9,399 nucleotides of DNA from Halobacteria archaeon (GTDB taxonomy: Archaea > Halobacteriota > Syntropharchaeia > Alkanophagales > Methanospirareceae), in the NCBI GenBank assembly GCA_029932715.1, contig JAOZPO010000047.1:1-9399 (forward strand), read 5' to 3'. This document shows positions 6,667 through 9,399 of the stretch, one piece after another. The position numbers and the translations under genes are program-made. Every line of letters starts with the position of its first letter. Position 1 is the stretch's first letter. The notes beneath the pieces were generated by a model. The model saw nothing but the letters and a program-made list of their open reading frames with translations, was not told the DNA's origin and did no database searches.

Positions 6667-7599
6667 TCACAGGAGGAAAATTAGTATAAGCGCAACGGGA
6701 ATCAGAATCATCCCGGTGAAGGCATTCTTCGTTACAGCGCGTAGTCCTGTCCTGGTTTTCCAGTCACCGCGATGCATAAAAATCAGACTCTTAGAGGTAT
6801 AGAACACAGGAAAGCCTAAAAGCAGGAGTTTGTAACACGGGACATCGAGCCACAGGAGTAGAAAGAAAGACGCCCATGAACAGAGCGTTAGTGGTAGATA
6901 TAGTCTTGCTGTCCGCTCCTTACCCAACCGAATTGCCAGATTCTTGCGCTTTATCATATTATCACACTCGAAATCCGGGAGCTCACGTGTCAATTTCAGC
7001 TTGAATGCGTCAATCATCCATGGTAGAGCAACGACCGTAGGTAACAAGCTTACCTGATGCGTCTGCAAATAATAACCGCTGAATACCGTTAGCCACGCCA
7101 CTCCTACCGTCAGGCCTATTTCGCCCATTCCGTGATAAGACAGTCGTGGCCCACGTGAATATGAATACGCAATGATCATGCCGGATAGCCCGAGTGGCAT
7201 CGTCAGCGGTCCGGTATTAAGAGGTAACCATAGCAGTACACTTAACGGCAATGCAGCCAGTACGCATAGATAAGCACCCTTTACCGCCTGCTGCACCGAT
7301 ATTTTACCATTCTCAAGTGCGTTGAACCGTCCACTGACTGCGGTTGAATGGAACGAGCTTGCTCCTCCCACGTGAAACTCAATACCTTTTTGCTTTAAAT
7401 CTGCATATACGCTGCAGGCATTGAGCACGAAGCAGAAATCAGTCAGCAGGAATACAGCAAGCGATGATACTGCGAGTACAGGTAGATCAATGGCATAGCC
7501 GTCATGCAATGCTAAGACAACACCTAAGAGAAACGGAATCATGGTGGTAGTGAATTTTGGGAACCCTGATAGCTCCACCCAGCCGGATAATGTATCCAT
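6667..7599 (-). CDS. UbiA/MenA-like membrane prenyltransferase, first Asp motif degenerate
   Basis: This 310-residue membrane protein has about eight or nine hydrophobic segments and the layout of the UbiA superfamily, which joins isoprenyl diphosphates to aromatic or other acceptors. Resemblance is closest to the MenA side: YSYSRGPRLSYHGMGEIG (145-162) matches the loop usually seen as Y-x-GGPRPLxYxGLGE, and RELPDFECD (205-213) followed by KNLAIRLGKERTAR matches the second metal motif and its K-x-LAVRLG tail. The first motif, normally NDxxDxxxD, reads NACSVYADL (60-68): the Asn is kept, but the Asp positions are Ala, Val and Leu, with one Asp shifted to 67. Activity may therefore be altered. 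The substrate is unknown; quinone-like or methanophenazine-type lipid carriers and archaeal lipids are possibilities. The ATG at 7599 has only AAGAAG before it. It lies 95 nt after the zinc-ribbon gene and 65 nt before alaS. UbiA superfamily assignment is confident; function is not. Confidence 0.8.
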   Translation of the reverse strand: MDTLSGWVELSGFPKFTTTMIPFLLGVVLALHDGYAIDLPVLAVSSLAVFLLTDFCFVLNACSVYADLKQKGIEFHVGGASSFHSTAVSGRFNALENGKISVQQAVKGAYLCVLAALPLSVLLWLPLNTGPLTMPLGLSGMIIAYSYSRGPRLSYHGMGEIGLTVGVAWLTVFSGYYLQTHQVSLLPTVVALPWMIDAFKLKLTRELPDFECDNMIKRKNLAIRLGKERTARLYLPLTLCSWASFFLLLWLDVPCYKLLLLGFPVFYTSKSLIFMHRGDWKTRTGLRAVTKNAFTGMILIPVALILIFLL

Positions 7600-7625
7600 C
7601 TTCTTTGTTTGCGTACTGTCTATAC

Positions 7626-7639
7626 AAAAAACGTTTTTT
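7626..7639. repeat. Perfect A6-CG-T6 palindrome upstream of the UbiA-like gene
   Basis: AAAAAACGTTTTTT is a 14-bp perfect palindrome in the 95-nt gap (7600-7694) between the zinc-ribbon stop and the UbiA-like start. On the minus strand its T6 tract comes about 57 nt after the zinc-ribbon stop, so it could end transcription there. It could equally be bound by a dimeric regulator, or be part of a promoter about 34 nt before the UbiA-like ATG. There is no loop, so a stable RNA hairpin is unlikely. Confidence 0.4.
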
Positions 7640-7694
7640 ACCGTTTTATCGTGTCTGCATCATTATAGGCAGCAGCAGAAGTTAGGAACTGCAT

Positions 7695-7955
7695 CTACTT
7701 CTTACTCAGCTTCTCTACCATAATACTCTTCCCGCAGTTGCTGCACTTTACCCGGTATGGCCGCTTTTTGAATACTACGCTTGATTCCTGCTCCTCACCG
7801 CAGTGCGGGCACTTAAGCTTATAGTTAAATTCGTCTTCGCCTTTTCTACGCCACATAACCACTTCGCCACTCTTCTCTCCCTGCTCATTCGGCAGTTTCC
7901 GGTTCGTGATATACGCGAAATCCTTTATATCTTTTATATCAACTGGCAGTTTCAT
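7695..7955 (-). CDS. Small zinc-ribbon protein, function unknown
   Basis: This 86-residue protein has two CxxC knuckles, CPHC at Cys49/Cys52 and CSNC at Cys71/Cys74, separated by 18 residues in the classical zinc-ribbon pattern, with the usual Gly after each second Cys (HCGEE, NCGKS). The first ~45 residues are charged and have no recognisable domain; they include MWRRKGEDEFNYKLK just before the ribbon. Such proteins often bind nucleic acid or larger complexes, but no partner can be named. The start is well supported by AAAGGAGAA, 7 nt before the ATG. It lies 18 nt after the riboflavin-pathway reductase stop and is almost certainly co-transcribed with it. The predicted lysine-rich C-terminus (VEKLSKK) is basic. 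I do not recognise the family by name. Confidence 0.8.
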   Translation of the reverse strand: MKLPVDIKDIKDFAYITNRKLPNEQGEKSGEVVMWRRKGEDEFNYKLKCPHCGEEQESSVVFKKRPYRVKCSNCGKSIMVEKLSKK

Positions 7956-7962
7956 ATTTGTT

Positions 7963-7969
7963 CTCCTTT
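7963..7969 (-). promoter_or_regulatory. Shine-Dalgarno site of the zinc-ribbon gene
   Basis: AAAGGAG on the minus strand sits 7 nt before the ATG at 7955, inside the 18-nt gap after the reductase stop codon. It supports translation of the zinc-ribbon protein as an internal operon gene. The two upstream operon members have no comparable site. Confidence 0.6.
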
Positions 7970-7973
7970 ACTA

Positions 7974-8666
7974 TTAATTACGAAGGCGCCACTGCAACAA
8001 AACACCCTCGTCCATCTTGACTGCGCTTAAAAGCTCCAGCTTCTTCATCGCCTCTTCGCTTATGAACCCGGAACCGTCCACGGGTGTAGGTGCGCCTCCG
8101 CCACCTATTATTAGGTTGCCAACATATATATATAGTTCGTCAACGAGGTCTTGTGAGATTAAGGACCAGTTAAGCCTTGCACCGCCCTCGACCATCAATC
8201 TGTTTATGCCCCGCTGCCATAGCAAATAAAGAAGTTTCTTCAGGTCTACTTCATCAGTGCCACAGACAATAATATCTGCTTTATCGCCCAACTTCCCTAT
8301 ATCTTCTACTATCGCCTGTTCAGAAACAGCAATTACCCGAGCGCCTTCGCCCTTGTTCAGTATCTCGGCATCAACTGGCGTCTTCGCCTTACTGTCCACT
8401 ACTATCCGCAGCGGATTCTCATCTCTACCTTCTTTCGTCCTATTTGCACGTCTCGCTTCTGACTTCACGGTTAGTGAAGGGTCATCAGCTAAAACAGTAC
8501 CTACACCTACCATTATCGCATCACATTCCGCTTTGAGCGCATCCACACGGTCGAAATCCTCCTCACCGCTTATCCTTATCTGCTGCCTCGTAACAGTTGA
8601 AATTTTACCGTCCGCACTCATTGCGAGATTTATGAGTACAAAGGGTTTGTTTTTTCCGATGGTCAT
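7974..8666 (-). CDS. Archaeal 2,5-diamino-6-(ribosylamino)pyrimidinone 5'-phosphate reductase (riboflavin pathway)
   Basis: This 230-residue NAD(P)H-dependent reductase is of the RibD C-terminal/RIB7 fold. In archaea and fungi this stand-alone enzyme reduces the ribosylamino side chain to ribitylamino before deamination, an early step toward riboflavin and, in methanogen relatives, F420. Visible family motifs are NLAMSADGKIS (13-23), ISGEEDFDRVDALKAECDAI (32-51), VGVGTVLADDPSLTV (53-67), PLRIVVDS (85-92) and the cofactor-site VEGGARLN (159-166). There is no N-terminal deaminase domain, as expected for the archaeal pathway, and the length is typical (215-230). The ATG at 8666 lies 6 nt after the stop of the B-box-like gene and lacks a Shine-Dalgarno, suggesting translational coupling. 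The zinc-ribbon gene follows 18 nt later. No other riboflavin gene is in the window. Confidence 0.93.
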   Translation of the reverse strand: MTIGKNKPFVLINLAMSADGKISTVTRQQIRISGEEDFDRVDALKAECDAIMVGVGTVLADDPSLTVKSEARRANRTKEGRDENPLRIVVDSKAKTPVDAEILNKGEGARVIAVSEQAIVEDIGKLGDKADIIVCGTDEVDLKKLLYLLWQRGINRLMVEGGARLNWSLISQDLVDELYIYVGNLIIGGGGAPTPVDGSGFISEEAMKKLELLSAVKMDEGVLLQWRLRN

Positions 8667-8672
8667 GGTTAG

Positions 8673-8891
8673 TTAGAAGATGTCTATTTCGGTAACGCAT
8701 TTAGGACATACTATTTTCCTCTTCACTGCCTCGCCTGTTATTCCCGGTGTTGTAATGCCTTTAATACGATGTGCAGGATGTGTGTCCTCTATTCTTATCT
8801 CAATTGCACAGGATTCACACAGAGGAATACCGCAAACACTGCATTTCGCTGTCGCTTCTCTCTCTTTGCATATGCCACAAATATCTTTCAT
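8673..8891 (-). CDS. Small B-box-like zinc-binding protein, function unknown
   Basis: This 72-residue protein is dense in metal ligands: Cys5-x2-Cys8, Cys17-x2-Cys20, Cys25-x2-Cys28, then His38-x2-His41 (HPAH). The spacing is close to the cross-brace pattern of B-box zinc fingers (two CxxC-type pairs, a third pair 4 residues later, then a His pair) and would bind two zinc ions. A further CPKC (Cys62/Cys65) near the C-terminus has no visible partner pair and might form an inter-subunit site. B-box-like domains in archaea are of unknown role; protein-protein contact is the general expectation. The ATG at 8891 has no Shine-Dalgarno, which fits a first gene on a leaderless or short-leader transcript. 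It heads the operon with the riboflavin reductase, 6 nt away, and is divergent from the proton ATPase. The ORF is short, but its ligand spacing and tight operon placement argue that it is real. Confidence 0.8.
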   Translation of the reverse strand: MKDICGICKEREATAKCSVCGIPLCESCAIEIRIEDTHPAHRIKGITTPGITGEAVKRKIVCPKCVTEIDIF

Positions 8892-9104
8892 ATTCTCTGT
8901 TTTCTTAACTACTATACGTCTATTAGACTTATTTATTTCTTCACTTGTCTACTCTATTCGTATCTATATTACGTGCATCTAATATTCTCAAGCATGCGTT
9001 TTAACGATTCAAGAACAGGGAATACGAATTTTGGTGGCTTTTTCACAGTAAATAGATTTCTTTCCCCTCTCTCGCATAAGAAGTATGGGGTGTTCTTGCA
9101 AAGA
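8892..9104. other. Divergent promoter region between zinc-protein operon and proton ATPase
   Basis: This 213-bp AT-rich region holds the promoters of both directions. For the minus operon, candidates are GTATAGTA (8909-8916, about 22 nt before the ATG at 8891) and AATAAATAAG further up; neither is convincing. For the plus strand, CTATATTA at 8964-8971 is better. The second half (8994-9104) is open in frame with the ATPase and may be coding. I see no hairpin or repeat. Confidence 0.4.
8963..8971 (+). promoter_or_regulatory. Candidate box A for the proton ATPase gene
   Basis: TCTATATTA has its centre about 27 nt upstream of the ATG at 8994. This is the spacing at which archaeal transcription starts on or next to the start codon. 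If it is active, either the ATPase starts at 8994 on a leaderless transcript, or it starts at 9105 behind a leader of about 111 nt. Confidence 0.4.
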
Positions 9105-9399
9105 ATGGCACAAAAAGAAGCCTTTGACGATTTGAAGGAGCTTTCCGTATCAGATACATTCGACAAATTGTCAGCGAGTGCCGGAGGTCTGACACGTGAA
9201 GAAGCAGAAAAGAGGCTTGAGAAGTATGGATACAACGAAATCGCCGAAAAGAAGGTAAATCCCGTTCTAAAATTGTTCAGCTACTTCTGGGGTCCCATAC
9301 CATGGATGATAGAAATCGCCGCTATTATCTCCGCGGTGATTCAGCACTGGGCGGATTTCTGGATTATCACGGCTCTTCTGCTGGTAAATGCCGTTGTCG
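9105..9399 (+). CDS. P3A-type (plasma-membrane) proton-pumping P-type ATPase, N-terminal part
   Basis: Only the first 98 codons are in the window; the gene runs off the right edge. Residues 21-50 form the cation-ATPase N-terminal domain with GLTREEAEKRLEKYGYNEI (28-46). Next comes KLFSYFWGPIPWMIEIAAII (56-75), a near-diagnostic sequence of P3A proton ATPases (fungal and plant plasma-membrane H+-ATPases and their archaeal relatives), leading into the first membrane hairpin (about 64-98, with HWADFWIITALLLVNAVV). The expected role is ATP-driven H+ export across the cytoplasmic membrane. The phosphorylation (DKTGT) and nucleotide-binding domains would lie outside, so activity cannot be judged. 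Start: ATG 9105 fits family N-termini but has no Shine-Dalgarno. The frame is open upstream to ATG 8994, which would add 37 residues and sits at leaderless distance from a TATA box. Confidence 0.88.
   Translation, partial: MAQKEAFDDLKELSVSDTFDKLSASAGGLTREEAEKRLEKYGYNEIAEKKVNPVLKLFSYFWGPIPWMIEIAAIISAVIQHWADFWIITALLLVNAVV

Noticed and set aside
6377..6802. 141-codon plus-strand frame across the alaS/UbiA junction
   Set aside because: It lies antisense to two well-supported genes, has no domain signal, and its start is inside alaS. It is a shadow frame.
8257..8676. 139-codon plus-strand frame opposite the riboflavin reductase
   Set aside because: Ser/Pro/Ala-rich antisense shadow of a confidently assigned gene.
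8969..9235. 88-codon minus-strand frame at the right end
   Set aside because: It overlaps the start of the proton ATPase on the other strand and the translation resembles no family.
1..9399. Possible new defence or mobile system
   Set aside because: I looked for integrases, transposases, restriction or toxin genes, inverted repeats and spacer arrays and found none. The HD-domain dNTPase could act in antiviral nucleotide depletion, but it has no defence neighbours and its sequence is ordinary Dgt family.

Overview
The window looks like chromosomal DNA from a euryarchaeon. The evidence is an alanyl-tRNA synthetase of the archaeal type (extra N-terminal zinc knuckle), a stand-alone archaeal riboflavin-pathway reductase, TATA-like box A elements in several gaps, and many genes with no Shine-Dalgarno site. 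The plasma-membrane-type proton ATPase and the overall gene mix would suit a methanogen-related or methane-oxidising lineage (Methanomicrobia or ANME type). That placement is inference, since no methanogenesis marker is present.

Layout. Positions 1-1013 (minus) hold an MgtE/SLC41-like divalent cation transporter cut by the left edge. From a 141-bp divergent gap, a small AroQ-type chorismate mutase (1155-1454) and a RimI-like GNAT acetyltransferase (1473-1943) read rightward. They converge on a long block of seven minus-strand genes. In transcription order these are: a B-box-like zinc protein (8673-8891), the riboflavin reductase (7974-8666), a small zinc-ribbon protein (7695-7955), a UbiA/MenA-like membrane prenyltransferase (6667-7599), alaS (3848-6601), a TrkA/KtrA-type RCK protein (3166-3816) and a Dgt-family HD dNTP triphosphohydrolase (1961-3115). 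At the right edge a P3A-type proton ATPase begins (plus, from 9105 or from 8994) and is cut off.

The first three genes of the minus block are tightly spaced (6 and 18 nt) and are probably one operon. The later ones have 31-95 nt gaps with box A candidates, so alaS, trkA and dgt may each also have their own promoter. Functionally the region mixes translation (alaS, perhaps rimI), cofactor and aromatic biosynthesis (riboflavin reductase, chorismate mutase, UbiA), nucleotide pool control (Dgt) and ion handling (divalent cation, K+ regulation, H+).

I found no RNA gene, insertion sequence, CRISPR array or attachment site. The region reads as ordinary core archaeal genome. The points most worth a second look are the degenerate first aspartate motif of the UbiA-like protein, the leaderless-promoter geometry that would extend the proton ATPase, the pairing of two tiny zinc proteins with the riboflavin reductase, and an A6CGT6 palindrome upstream of the UbiA gene.
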